Of a stretch of 64,000 nucleotides of DNA, positions 1 through 8,181 are shown piece after piece. A program made the position numbers and the translations under genes. Below the pieces are notes generated by a model, which was not told where the DNA came from, searched no databases, and worked only from the letters and a program-made list of their open reading frames with translations. This stretch comes from Agromyces sp. Marseille-P2726. GTDB lineage: Bacteria > Actinomycetota > Actinomycetes > Actinomycetales > Microbacteriaceae. Numbering within the stretch: the first letter of the stretch is position 1; each line of letters begins with the position of its first letter. The stretch spans positions 1-64,000 of the forward strand of contig NZ_CADDWM010000007.1 in NCBI RefSeq assembly GCF_902809835.1, read 5' to 3'.

Positions 1-1
1 G

Positions 2-67
2 GGTCGAGGAGCGCCCGCCGTACCTGCGGGGACGTCTCGACCCGCGGACGTGGGGGAGGGGCGCTGA
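2..67 (+). CDS. C-terminal tail of an upstream gene, probably the zinc ABC transporter ATPase (partial)
   Basis: An open frame entering from the left edge ends at a TGA whose last base is the first base of the znuB ATG (TGATG). That overlap is typical of a translationally coupled ABC-transporter operon. The 21 visible residues are a low-complexity Gly/Ala/Arg/Pro tail with no diagnostic motif. The identity as ZnuC is inferred only from its position before a permease and Zur. Confidence 0.45.
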   Translation, partial: GRGAPAVPAGTSRPADVGEGR

Positions 68-909
68 TGGGGTTCTTCGAGCGAGCGCTCGTCGCGGCCA
101 TCGTCATCGGAGCCGGCGCCGGGTTCGTCGGCGCACTCGTCGTGCTCCGACGTCGCACCTTCTTCGCCCAGGCGCTCACGCACGGAACCTACCCGGGAGC
201 GGTGGCGGCAGCCGCGCTCGGCATCAGCGTGCCGCTGGGGGCGGCCGTTGCCTCGGTCGTCCTCGTCGGGGTGATGGCCGGCATCGCCAGGGTGCGACGC
301 CAGGGCGCGCAGGTCGCCGCAGGTATCGTGCTCACGGGCGGGTTCGCTGCCGGCGCCTTGCTGCAGTCCCTCCTTCCCGGCGTGCCCGTGCGGGCGGAAT
401 CACTGCTGGTGGGCTCGATCCTCACGGTGACCGACGGAGATATTCTCCTCGCGGCATCCATCGCCCTCGTCGCCGTCGCGCTCGTGGCGATGTTCGGCAA
501 GGAGATCGCGTACTCGACGTTCGATCCGGCGGGGTTCCGCGCCGCCGGATACCGCGAGTGGCCGATCGAGCTGCTCGTGCTCGCGCTCACCGCCGCGACC
601 GTCGTGAGCGCCCTGCCGGCGGTCGGCGCGATCCTCGCCATCGCGCTCATCGCCGCACCGGCGGCGGCGGCGCGCCTGGTCGTGCCGACGTATCGCGGCA
701 TCCTGATGGCGACGCCCCTGATCGGTGCGGCGTCGGGAGTGCTGGGCGTCCTGGCGTCGCGCGCGTTCGCCATTGCAGCCGGCCCGTCGATCGCCCTCGC
801 GGCGACCGCGTTCTTCCTGCTCGCCTTGGGCATCTCCAAGCTGCGCGGGCTACCTTGGAACCGAGTCTCCATCCCCGTGGAGACCGCAGAGGATGCACGC
901 ATCGCATGA
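67..909 (+). CDS. znuB: Zinc/manganese ABC transporter permease, ABC-3 family (ZnuB-like)
   Basis: This 280-residue integral membrane protein fits the usual length of the ABC-3 permease family. It has about eight hydrophobic segments, starting with a helix at residues 8-28 and ending with one near 240-258. A Gly/Ala-rich stretch near residues 85-110 contains a TGG and is typical of these permeases. The family forms the membrane channel of Zn2+ or Mn2+ importers with a binding protein and an ATPase. It overlaps the preceding frame by one base and the following zur gene by four bases (ATGA), so the three are probably one transcript. The direct neighbour Zur makes zinc more likely than manganese, but the sequence alone does not decide the metal. 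Confidence 0.88.
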   Translation: MGFFERALVAAIVIGAGAGFVGALVVLRRRTFFAQALTHGTYPGAVAAAALGISVPLGAAVASVVLVGVMAGIARVRRQGAQVAAGIVLTGGFAAGALLQSLLPGVPVRAESLLVGSILTVTDGDILLAASIALVAVALVAMFGKEIAYSTFDPAGFRAAGYREWPIELLVLALTAATVVSALPAVGAILAIALIAAPAAAARLVVPTYRGILMATPLIGAASGVLGVLASRAFAIAAGPSIALAATAFFLLALGISKLRGLPWNRVSIPVETAEDARIA

Positions 910-1301
910 AACGCAACACCTGGCAACGCGAAGCCGTTCGCGAGGCGCTCGACGCCACCGACGGCTTCATCAGCGCGCAGGCGTTGCACTCGTCGCTGCA
1001 CGCGACGGGGTCCCCGATCGGCCTTGCCACGGTGTACCGCGCGCTCGGCGATCTTGCCGCGAGGGGTGAGGCCGATTCCCTGCAGTCGCCAGAGGGCGAG
1101 GCGCTCTATCGGGCGTGCACGACCACCGGCCACCACCACCACCTGATCTGCCGCAACTGCGGACTGACCGTCGAGATCGCCGCCGACGAGGTCGAGGCGT
1201 GGGCGAAGCGCGTGGCGTCCGAGCACGGGTTCACGAGTGCCGCCCACGTCGTCGACGTCTTCGGGCTCTGCGAGAACTGCACGAAGTCCTTCGCAGGCTG
1301 A
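906..1301 (+). CDS. zur: Fur-family zinc uptake regulator Zur
   Basis: This 131-residue Fur-family repressor is the cytoplasmic sensor expected to repress zinc uptake when Zn2+ is abundant. The N-terminal winged helix spans roughly residues 1-70 with the recognition-helix signature LATVYRAL near 40-47. The metal-site run GHHHH is at 75-79, followed by the structural zinc pairs Cys82/Cys85 and Cys122/Cys125. The start ATG overlaps the znuB stop (ATGA), giving coupled translation. The tandem with znuB, and the cysteine-poor ribosomal protein operon 2 kb downstream, support Zur over Fur or PerR. I could not recognise a Zur operator in this window; the operon promoter lies off the left edge. Confidence 0.9.
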   Translation: MKRNTWQREAVREALDATDGFISAQALHSSLHATGSPIGLATVYRALGDLAARGEADSLQSPEGEALYRACTTTGHHHHLICRNCGLTVEIAADEVEAWAKRVASEHGFTSAAHVVDVFGLCENCTKSFAG

Positions 1302-1333
1302 CCTGCGCTCGGTGCCGTCGTCGTCGCCGCGTC

Positions 1334-1726
1334 TCAGTCGGGCTCGTGCCGGAAGTGCTCGCGAAGGAGTCGCGCCGGGGCGACCGCCGCCCACGCCTCG
1401 GCGACGACCTCCCCGAGCCGGCGCCGGGAGATGCGGTCGAGATGCACGAGCACTGCGGCGTAGCCGTCGAAGTGCGGCGTGGTGAAGAACACGGAGGGAT
1501 CCTCGGAGATGAGCGCGAGCTTGACTGCCTCGTCTTCGGTCTTGGCGCCGAGCACCGGACCCGGCTGCTGTGCGATCCCGAGCGACTCGAGGTCGGCCCG
1601 GCGCAGGGGCCGCTCCCAGACGAAACCCTTCGCGTGCACCTTCCACTGCGCGTTGCCGCGCGAGAGGTGCTCGCTCGCCTCGGGTAACGCGAGCGCGAGA
1701 TCGCGCACGTCGTCCCACGTCGCCAT
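1334..1726 (-). CDS. MmcQ/YjbR-family protein
   Basis: This 130-residue soluble protein belongs to the YjbR/MmcQ family, which adopts a CyaY-like fold. The family start is clear: WDDVRDLALALPEASE near residues 4-19. Also present are the G-KVHAKGFVWERP segment near 27-39 and the family phrase SVFFTTPHFDGY near 78-89. Some relatives are called DNA-binding, but the biochemical role is unknown. It is transcribed toward zur and stands alone between zur and a divergent lipoprotein gene. Length and motifs are complete. Confidence 0.82.
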   Translation of the reverse strand: MATWDDVRDLALALPEASEHLSRGNAQWKVHAKGFVWERPLRRADLESLGIAQQPGPVLGAKTEDEAVKLALISEDPSVFFTTPHFDGYAAVLVHLDRISRRRLGEVVAEAWAAVAPARLLREHFRHEPD

Positions 1727-1894
1727 GCGCGTAGGATACGCCCGCGGATGCCGCGCCGCATGCGCTCCTTGACAGCGCCGCGTATAGTGACAGTGAACAC
1801 GTCACTCGCGGACCTCCACCGTCGAGGGGACCCGCATCCGAGCGATCAGCCGATGCGGAGGGCGGGGAGGTCGGCCGCCGATGGGGGATGACTG

Positions 1895-3130
1895 ATGCGA
1901 GTTCGTTCCGTGCTGTTCTCGGCCGGCCTCGTTGCGGTTGCGTCGGTGACGACCGCGTGCTCGGGCTTCGTCGACGTGGCGTCGACTCCGACGCCGCATG
2001 CGACGGATGCCTCGGAGACGCCGGGATCGGCACCGGGAGCCTCCCAGCCGGCCGACCAGGTGAGCGCGATCCTGGTCCAGCCGATCCACGACGCCCAGGT
2101 CGTCCTCGGCAGCGACGAGATGAACCACGTCGAGTACGGGCTCCTCGTCGTCAACGTGTTCAGCGATCCGGTGACCTTGACGGGGGTGACGGTCATCGGT
2201 CCGGATGGCGCAGAGCTCCAGGAGATCGACGGGGGCGACCTCGCGGCAGCGACCCAGTCGCTGTACACCCATGCACCGTCCCCGGTGGTCGCCGCATCGG
2301 CGGCCGTCTCGGTGGACGTCGACCTGATGCTGCCGCCCGGCGACGCGCCCGAGCGCGTGACGCACCGGATCGAGTACACGCTCCCCGAGGGTCTGCCTGG
2401 AGGCGTGATCATCGATGATCAGGTCGTGCACGGTCCCGAGGTCGTCGTCGACCGCAGGGACGCCATGGTGATCGCACCCCCCGTCGCGGGCGACGGGTGG
2501 ATCGCCACCTCCGCATGCTGTTCACCCAACGTCCACCGGGATCTTCGACTCTCGATCGACGGACTCCGCATCGCGACGGCCGAGACCTTCGCCATCGACT
2601 GGGCCCTGGTGAAGGGCGATCGGGTCTACGACGGGGACGGCAGCAGCAACGAGCAGTTCTACGACTTCGGAGCGGACGTGCTGGCGGTCGCCGACGGAAC
2701 CGTCGTCTCGGTCAACGACGGCGTTCAGGAGTCGATCCCGTTCAACTCCACGCCCCCTGAGACCAAGGAGGGCTTCGGCGGCAACCAGGTGATCCTCGAG
2801 ATCGCCCCCGACGTCTACGCGGCCTACGGGCACCTGCAGCCGAACAGTCTCACGGTGGCGGTCGGCGATGCCGTCGAGGCGGGGGACGTGGTCGGCAAGC
2901 TCGGGAACACCGGGCCCTCGCAGGGTCCGCACCTGCACTTCGGCCTCCTCGACAAGCCCGACCTCTTCGCGGGACGGAGCCTGCCCTTCGTCCACGAGCG
3001 GTTCACCCTCGTCGGCACCGTGGACTTCTCGGCCTTGACGGGCGATGAGCTCCTGATCTCGCCCGAATCCCGCGAGCTCTCCGCGGCCTACCCGCTCTAC
3101 GGCAGCATTGTGAACTTCCCCGACCGCTGA
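1895..3130 (+). CDS. Secreted lipoprotein with an M23 (LytM-like) peptidase fold, first metal ligand apparently lost
   Basis: This 411-residue protein starts with a lipoprotein signal peptide; the lipobox-like VTTAC puts the acylated Cys near residue 22. A Thr/Pro-rich linker follows. The middle contains a copper-chaperone-like (PCu(A)C-type) beta region near residues 65-180, identified by the VNVFSDPVTLTGV and VDVDLMLPPGD phrases. The C-terminal M23 domain spans roughly 245-370, with YGHLQ near 310 and GPHLHFGL near 345. Active M23 enzymes begin their site with H-x-G-x-D, but here the segment is YDFGADV, with Asp in the His position. The fold is kept but hydrolysis is doubtful. It sits outside the membrane and has no obvious operon partner. 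Confidence 0.75.
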   Translation: MRVRSVLFSAGLVAVASVTTACSGFVDVASTPTPHATDASETPGSAPGASQPADQVSAILVQPIHDAQVVLGSDEMNHVEYGLLVVNVFSDPVTLTGVTVIGPDGAELQEIDGGDLAAATQSLYTHAPSPVVAASAAVSVDVDLMLPPGDAPERVTHRIEYTLPEGLPGGVIIDDQVVHGPEVVVDRRDAMVIAPPVAGDGWIATSACCSPNVHRDLRLSIDGLRIATAETFAIDWALVKGDRVYDGDGSSNEQFYDFGADVLAVADGTVVSVNDGVQESIPFNSTPPETKEGFGGNQVILEIAPDVYAAYGHLQPNSLTVAVGDAVEAGDVVGKLGNTGPSQGPHLHFGLLDKPDLFAGRSLPFVHERFTLVGTVDFSALTGDELLISPESRELSAAYPLYGSIVNFPDR

Positions 3131-3156
3131 GCGCTCTGCCGCGACATCCGCTCGAT

Positions 3157-3186
3157 TTCAACCGCGATCAGCCGATCTGGTAAGCT
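3157..3186 (+). promoter_or_regulatory. Candidate sigma-A promoter of the rpmB-rpmG-rpsN operon
   Basis: A -35-like TTCAAC (3157-3162) and a -10-like TAAGCT (3181-3186) are separated by 18 bp. They lie 139 bp before the rpmB start and nothing else fills the gap. No recognisable Zur box overlaps it. Assignment is by consensus only. Confidence 0.4.
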
Positions 3187-3324
3187 CTCCCTTTGGCTGG
3201 GCGCTTCCACCGCTCAGACCGTGGACAATCCCCCAGTATCGAACCGCGCGAGCGGATGGGGTTGCGTCTGCAGACAAGAGACCTTGGGAGGGGCATCCGC
3301 CCCTCGGTATTGGAGGAAAGACCA

Positions 3325-3561
3325 ATGGCAGCAGTGTGCCAGGTGACTGGAGCCGTTCCCGGCTTCGGGCACAATATCTCGCACTCGCACCGCCGGACGA
3401 AGCGCCGCTTCGACCCGAACGTGCAGAAGAAGACCTACTACGTGCCGTCGCTTCGTCGTAACGTCACCCTGAACGTGTCCGCCAAGGGCATCAAGGTGAT
3501 CGACGCCCGCGGCATCGAGGCCGTCGTCAAGGACATCCAGGCACGTGGGGTGAAGCTCTGA
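3325..3561 (+). CDS. rpmB: 50S ribosomal protein L28
   Basis: This 78-residue large-subunit protein has the unmistakable L28 start [19 protein letters not shown] followed by RRTKRRF. A strong GGAGG Shine-Dalgarno at 3312-3316 fixes the ATG. Zinc-binding L28 has two CxxC pairs; here only one cysteine (Cys5) is left, so this is a zinc-independent (C-minus) form. It overlaps the next gene by one base (TGATG) and heads a three-gene cassette with L33 and S14. In actinobacteria such cysteine-free paralogs are commonly Zur-controlled, which fits the zur gene nearby. Confidence 0.97.
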   Translation: MAAVCQVTGAVPGFGHNISHSHRRTKRRFDPNVQKKTYYVPSLRRNVTLNVSAKGIKVIDARGIEAVVKDIQARGVKL

Positions 3562-3728
3562 TGGCGAAGCAGCAGGACATCCGTCCCATCATCAAGCTCC
3601 GTTCGACGGCCGGCACCGGATACACCTACGTGACCCGCAAGAACCGTCGCAACAACCCCGACCGTCTCGTGCTCAAGAAGTACGACCCCGTGGTGCGCAA
3701 GCACGTCGACTTCCGAGAGGAGCGCTAA
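3561..3728 (+). CDS. rpmG: 50S ribosomal protein L33, cysteine-free type
   Basis: This 55-residue L33 has the conserved core [20 protein letters not shown] and the following [14 protein letters not shown]. Zinc-binding L33 carries CxxC pairs; this copy has no cysteine at all, so it is the C-minus version. Its ATG overlaps the rpmB stop by one base and it ends 3 bp before rpsN, so it is the middle gene of one operon. Confidence 0.97.
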   Translation: MAKQQDIRPIIKLRSTAGTGYTYVTRKNRRNNPDRLVLKKYDPVVRKHVDFREER

Positions 3729-3731
3729 GAC

Positions 3732-4037
3732 ATGGCGAAGAAGAGCAAGATCGCGCGCAACGAGCAGCGCAAGGCGATCGTCGACCGGTACGCGGCGAAG
3801 CGCCTCGAGCTGAAGAAGGCGCTCGTCGACCCGAACGGCACCGACGAGACCCGTGAGGCCGCTCGCGTCGGCCTGCAGAAGCTTCCCCGCGACGCGTCGC
3901 CCGTGCGCCTGCGCTCGCGCGACGCCATCGACGGTCGCCCCCGCGGCAACCTCTCGAAGTTCGGCATCTCGCGCGTCCGCTTCCGCGACATGGCGCACCG
4001 TGGCGAGCTGCCCGGCATCACCAAGTCGAGCTGGTGA
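3732..4037 (+). CDS. rpsN: 30S ribosomal protein S14, long cysteine-free type
   Basis: This 101-residue S14 is the long, zinc-independent form. The short zinc form of about 61 residues carries two CxxC motifs, which are absent here. Characteristic stretches are [16 protein letters not shown] at the start and [20 protein letters not shown] near residues 74-93. It closes the rpmB-rpmG-rpsN operon and is followed 16 bp later by a perfect hairpin terminator. Confidence 0.97.
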   Translation: MAKKSKIARNEQRKAIVDRYAAKRLELKKALVDPNGTDETREAARVGLQKLPRDASPVRLRSRDAIDGRPRGNLSKFGISRVRFRDMAHRGELPGITKSSW

Positions 4038-4053
4038 GCGAAGACGCTTGACA

Positions 4054-4085
4054 CGAAGGGCACGTCCTCGAGGACGTGCCCTTCG
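4054..4085 (+). terminator. Perfect 16-bp-arm hairpin after rpsN
   Basis: The sequence CGAAGGGCACGTCCTC is followed directly by its exact reverse complement, then TCGTTCGT. It lies 17 bp after the rpsN stop and is the obvious transcription end of the ribosomal protein operon. The U-tract is weak, as is common in high-GC actinobacteria. Confidence 0.85.
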
Positions 4086-4362
4086 TCGTTCGTCGGCCCA
4101 TCTCGTCTCTGCGTCAGTTTCCCGCGAGCCGCGGATCCGACGACGTGCCACAGGCCGCACCTGACCGCCGAGGGCGGGGTGCGGCATCCGCTCGATGTGG
4201 ACCGCTCGCGAGATCCATCGAAAAGTCCCGGAAATCCGCGAGATTCCGCGGATCTCTGTTACATTCGAGGCGGCCTGACGGCCATGGGGGCGGTTGAACG
4301 ATCGTTCCCGAGACTCTCATCGATAGCTGTACCGAACAGCGAAAGTCCGAGGAGGACACTCA

Positions 4363-4650
4363 ATGGCTGACAAGTCGCTGAACAAGACCGAGCTCGTCGC
4401 GAAGATCGCTGCGTCGACGGGCCAGAGCCAGGCCACCGTCGACTCCGTGCTCGGCGGTCTCTTCGAGGCGCTCTCCGAGTCCGTCAAGTCGGGCACCAAG
4501 GTCTCCATCCCGGGCTGGCTCGCCGTCGAGCGCACCTCGCGCGCCGCTCGCACCGGTCGCAACCCGCAGACGGGCGCCACGATCGACATCCCCGCCGGCC
4601 ACTCGGTCAAGATCTCGGCCGGCTCCAAGCTCAAGGCTGCCGTCAAGTAG
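4363..4650 (+). CDS. hup: HU-family DNA-binding protein
   Basis: This 95-residue histone-like protein has the HU fold. The start MADKSLNKTELVAKIA is followed by the dimerisation helices and the family beta-arm segment RTGRNPQTGATIDIPA near residues 63-78. The C-terminus is plain, without the long Lys/Ala tail of mycobacterial HupB. It binds and bends DNA non-specifically as a nucleoid protein. A clear AGGAGG-like site (GGAGGAC) lies just before the ATG. It is monocistronic, framed by terminators on both sides. Confidence 0.96.
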   Translation: MADKSLNKTELVAKIAASTGQSQATVDSVLGGLFEALSESVKSGTKVSIPGWLAVERTSRAARTGRNPQTGATIDIPAGHSVKISAGSKLKAAVK

Positions 4651-4665
4651 CATCAGAGGCTCTGC

Positions 4666-4697
4666 GAGGGGCGTGCGGCTTCGGCCGTGCGCCCCTC
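4666..4697 (+). terminator. Hairpin terminator after the HU gene
   Basis: GAGGGGCG pairs with CGCCCCTC across a GC-rich loop region, starting 15 bp after the HU stop. Confidence 0.75.
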
Positions 4698-4734
4698 CGT
4701 CGTTTCGGCGCCGGGATGCCTCGTCGGCGTTGGC

Positions 4735-4796
4735 AACGCAGGAGATGGGGACCTCGCCTGCCTCCACAGCCGGGCGAGGTCCTCGTTTCCTGCGTT
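4735..4796. terminator. Long two-part hairpin between the HU and ctaG genes
   Basis: An outer 9-bp pair (AACGCAGGA with TCCTGCGTT) encloses an inner 10-bp pair (GGACCTCGCC with GGCGAGGTCC). This makes a bulged stem-loop of 62 bases. It may be a second terminator or a bidirectional transcription barrier; no gene is present here. Confidence 0.5.
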
Positions 4797-4897
4797 ACGC
4801 CCCGGAGTGAGTGCGGCGCCCCTGCGCGGCCCCCTCGGGCGACCCCTCGGGGGTCCTCGGAGGCCGCGCCTTCAGGCGCGCCGTCTAGGCTGGTTCG

Positions 4898-6937
4898 GTG
4901 CCCCGCTCTGTTCGTGTGCTCGGCCCTGCCGTGCTGCTCGCGGTCGCGCTCCTCGCGCTGATCGCGGGCCTCGCGTACGGCGGCGGCGCCGCGCCGCTCC
5001 CGATCCAGGATCCGGGCCCGGTCGCCCGCTGGGGCCTCCCCGTCTCGAAGCTCGTGGTGAACCTCGGCGCGGCGGGCATGATCGGCGCGCTCGTGCTCGC
5101 GCTGTGGGCGCTCAGCCCGAAGCGACGCGAGTTCGACCTGGCACTCGACGTGGCCGCGGCATCCGCCGCGGTGCTCACCGTGGCCAGCGCCGCGACCGGC
5201 GTGTTCACCTTCATCGTCGTGACCGGCACGCCCGTCGACCTCGGCAACGAGTTCGGCGCACGGCTCGGGCAGTTCATCACCACGATCGAACTCGGACGCG
5301 CCTGGCTCACCACGACGCTCGTCGCCGCGGCGGTCACGGTGCTGTGCTTCGCGGTGCGCAACCACACCGCCCTCGTGTTCGTGGGCGTGCTCGCCGTCTT
5401 CGCGCTCGTGCCGATGGCACAGCAGGGCCATGCGGCGGGCGCTGCCGGCCACGACGCCGCGGTCACCGGGCTCGGGCTGCACCTCGTGTTCGCGGGCGCG
5501 TGGCTCGGCGGACTCCTCACGATCGTGCTGCTTCGCCGCGAGCTCGGCCCCGATCGGCTCCCCGAGGTGCTGACCCGGTACTCCACCGTCGCCCTGATCT
5601 GCTTCATCGTCGTCGCACTCTCGGGCTACGCCAGCGCCGCCCTGCGCATCGGCACCTGGGACCAACTCGCCACCCAGTACGGCGTGCTCGTGCTCGCGAA
5701 GGTCGCCGCCCTCATCGTGCTCGGGCTGTTCGGCGCCGTGCAGCGTCGGTTCCTGATCGAGCGCATGGTTCGTGCGGATGCCGCGGGTCTCGACGCGCGT
5801 GCGACGTCGTCGCGCACTCCTCGACCGGCGTCGAAGACCGGCCCCGCGGCATCCGGGCAGAAGGACTTCTGGCTCCTCGTCGTCGTGGAGCTCGCGTTCA
5901 TGGGCATCGCGTCGGGTGTGGCGGCCGCCCTGGCCCGCACCGCCACGCCGGTCGTCGAGGACGTCGGCTCGCTCGCCCGCACCCCTGCCGAGATCCTGAC
6001 CGGCGAGCCGCTGCCACCGTGGCCCGAGTGGTGGCGCTTCTTCACCGAGTGGCGGCCCCACCTCATCTGGGGGCTGGCGTGCGGGTTCGGCATCTTCTTC
6101 TACGTCGCCGGCGTCATCCGCCTGCGGCGCCGTGGCGACCGTTGGCCGATCTACCGCACGATCCTCTGGATCGCGGGCCTGCTGCTGCTGGCGTACATCA
6201 CGAGCGGCGGCATCAACGTCTACGAGAAGTACCTGTTCTCGGCGCACATGGGCGCCCACATGGCACTGACGATGGCCGTGCCCGTGCTGCTCGTGCCGGG
6301 CGCGCCCGTGACCCTCGCCGCCCGCGCCATCCGACCCAGGAAGGACGGCTCCCGCGGTGGCCGCGAGTGGATCCTGCTCGCCGTGCACTCCAGGTTCGCC
6401 GGCATCATCGCCAACCCGATCGTCGCGGCCGTGCTCTTCGCGGGCTCGCTGTGGGTGTTCTACTACTCACCCCTCTTCCGGTGGACGATCGTCGACCACA
6501 TCGGGCACGAGTGGATGATCGTGCACTTCCTGATCACCGGGTACCTGTTCGTGCAGTCGCTCATCGGCATCGACCCGGTGCCGTACCGGTTGCCGTACCC
6601 GTTCCGGCTCCTGCTGCTGCTCGGCACCATGGCGTTCCACGCCTTCTTCGGACTCGCGATCATGTCGGGCACCGGGCTGCTGCTGGCCGACTGGTACGGC
6701 GCGATGGGGTGGGGCACCGATGCGCTCGCCGACCAGCAGGTGGGTGGCGGCATCGCGTGGTCGGTGGGTGAGCTGCCGACGGTGGCGCTCGCCATCACGG
6801 TCGCGGTGCAGTGGGCGCGAAGCGACGAGAAGGAATCGAAGCGGCGCGACCGCCACGCCGACCGCACGGGCGACGCCGAGCTCGAGGAGTACAACGCGCG
6901 GCTCGCTGCGATCGCCGACCACGACCGGCAGGGGTGA
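4898..6937 (+). CDS. CopD-CtaG fusion: copper transport / cytochrome c oxidase assembly membrane protein
   Basis: This is a 679-residue polytopic membrane protein. The N-terminal half (about residues 1-300) is CopD-like with many helices and the His-containing segments QQGHAAGAAGHDAAV and GLHLVFAGAWLGG typical of copper-resistance D proteins. A linker near 290-325 precedes a C-terminal CtaG (caa3-type oxidase assembly) domain with YEKYLFSAHMGAHMAL near 443-458 and the later LMAFHAFFGLAIMSG-type segment. Such fusions are standard in actinobacteria and deliver copper to the terminal oxidase at the cytoplasmic membrane. The start is a GTG, and the C-terminal tail is cytoplasmic and charged. Confidence 0.88.
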   Translation: MPRSVRVLGPAVLLAVALLALIAGLAYGGGAAPLPIQDPGPVARWGLPVSKLVVNLGAAGMIGALVLALWALSPKRREFDLALDVAAASAAVLTVASAATGVFTFIVVTGTPVDLGNEFGARLGQFITTIELGRAWLTTTLVAAAVTVLCFAVRNHTALVFVGVLAVFALVPMAQQGHAAGAAGHDAAVTGLGLHLVFAGAWLGGLLTIVLLRRELGPDRLPEVLTRYSTVALICFIVVALSGYASAALRIGTWDQLATQYGVLVLAKVAALIVLGLFGAVQRRFLIERMVRADAAGLDARATSSRTPRPASKTGPAASGQKDFWLLVVVELAFMGIASGVAAALARTATPVVEDVGSLARTPAEILTGEPLPPWPEWWRFFTEWRPHLIWGLACGFGIFFYVAGVIRLRRRGDRWPIYRTILWIAGLLLLAYITSGGINVYEKYLFSAHMGAHMALTMAVPVLLVPGAPVTLAARAIRPRKDGSRGGREWILLAVHSRFAGIIANPIVAAVLFAGSLWVFYYSPLFRWTIVDHIGHEWMIVHFLITGYLFVQSLIGIDPVPYRLPYPFRLLLLLGTMAFHAFFGLAIMSGTGLLLADWYGAMGWGTDALADQQVGGGIAWSVGELPTVALAITVAVQWARSDEKESKRRDRHADRTGDAELEEYNARLAAIADHDRQG

Positions 6938-6966
6938 CCGGGGGCGGATGCCGCGGCATCCCCGCT

Positions 6967-8019
6967 TCACTTCAACTGGATCGCGATGCTGCCGTCGGGC
7001 CTGATCGAGGCCGTGAGGGCGAGCGTGAACGGTCGGTCCTCCTCGACCTGCGAGAACTCGCCGTCGAAGAGCGACTGCACCTCCACGGAGACGTGGGCGA
7101 CGCCCTCGGTGGGCGGCATCTCGAACGCCGTCTCGCCCGGCACGAGCGTGACGACGGGCGACGTGACGATGCTCCACACCGGCGGGCTGACGACGCGGTC
7201 GTCGATCTGGATCCCGAACGGGCACCCCGCGGGCTGCAGCACCTCCTGGTCGGTGCACTGCTGCAGGTACTCGTCGACCTTCAGCTGCACGCGCTGCACG
7301 AACGTGGCCGTGGGGACGGAATCGACCGTGACGGCGGCGTTGGCGGCCGGCTCGACCACCACCTCGGTCGGCACCGCCTCGAGCAGGTCGGACGTGTACC
7401 CGAACTCGTACACGGCGGGCGCGATCGCGAGATACGGCGCGACCTGCGTGAAAGCCGCGAGCTCGTCGCCGGTCTTGTTCGCACGGGTGTCGAGCGTGAG
7501 CGTGCCGACGGTGAAGAGCGGGTTGTGCGCCGCCGTCACGTTGATGACGGCGATGGGACTCACCGCGAACTCCCAACGGTGCAGGAGGCCGTACAGGGGT
7601 TCGATCGGGCGGACGTCGAAGGTGGTCTCGACGATGGACGTCTCGAGGCGGTAGCTCGCGGTCACCGAATGGGAGCCGTCGGGGTTCGCGATGTCGCTGA
7701 CGATGCGCACGTCGTCGGGCCCGGATGCGATGACGTCGGAGCGGAACATGGCGGTCGAGACGCCCTCGGGGAGGCCGAGCGCCGCGATCTCGCCGGCGTC
7801 GAGGGCGACGCCCGGCGTGGTGGACGCGGTGGCGATGTCGTCGTCGGCGATGGCCTCGAGGTAGCGCTCGACGAAGCTCGATGACCCGTAGATCGTCTGG
7901 TTGAGCCCGCCGAGCGCGGCGAGGAAGGCTCCGACGAGCAGCATCGCGAGGAGCACCCAGCCTCCGACGGCCATGGGTGACAACCGACCCCTCGCCACCC
8001 CTGATGCATCCACCCGCAC
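6967..8019 (-). CDS. Single-pass membrane-anchored protein of unknown function
   Basis: A protein of about 350 residues with one N-terminal transmembrane helix (near residues 18-40, after a short charged N-terminus) and a large extracytoplasmic beta-rich domain. Visible features are a low-complexity SSSFVERYLEAIADDDIATA segment after the membrane, as seen in NTF2-like stalks, and Cys residues near QQCTDQEVLQPAGCPFG. I do not recognise the family beyond this conserved actinobacterial architecture. Two GTG codons (8019 and 8013) could start it. A TAGACT -10-like hexamer immediately upstream suggests a leaderless transcript. It is divergent from the helicase gene. Confidence 0.7.
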   Translation of the reverse strand: MRVDASGVARGRLSPMAVGGWVLLAMLLVGAFLAALGGLNQTIYGSSSFVERYLEAIADDDIATASTTPGVALDAGEIAALGLPEGVSTAMFRSDVIASGPDDVRIVSDIANPDGSHSVTASYRLETSIVETTFDVRPIEPLYGLLHRWEFAVSPIAVINVTAAHNPLFTVGTLTLDTRANKTGDELAAFTQVAPYLAIAPAVYEFGYTSDLLEAVPTEVVVEPAANAAVTVDSVPTATFVQRVQLKVDEYLQQCTDQEVLQPAGCPFGIQIDDRVVSPPVWSIVTSPVVTLVPGETAFEMPPTEGVAHVSVEVQSLFDGEFSQVEEDRPFTLALTASIRPDGSIAIQLK

Positions 8020-8181
8020 AAGTCTAGGTGGGCCCCATCGCGGACTCGGGCGAGGTATCCCCAGCCCTTCCCGCGCTCGCGCCCCGACCGGCCGGCGCGG
8101 TCTACAGTGGGAGCGCGCCCACTCGGCGCCATCGCCGCGGGGCCGCTCGCGGCATCCGATCGCCAGCTCGAAGGCAACACC

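Noticed and set aside
189-2033. Long minus-strand open frame opposite the zinc operon
   Set aside because: It is a shadow of high-GC coding on the other strand, with no protein-like features.
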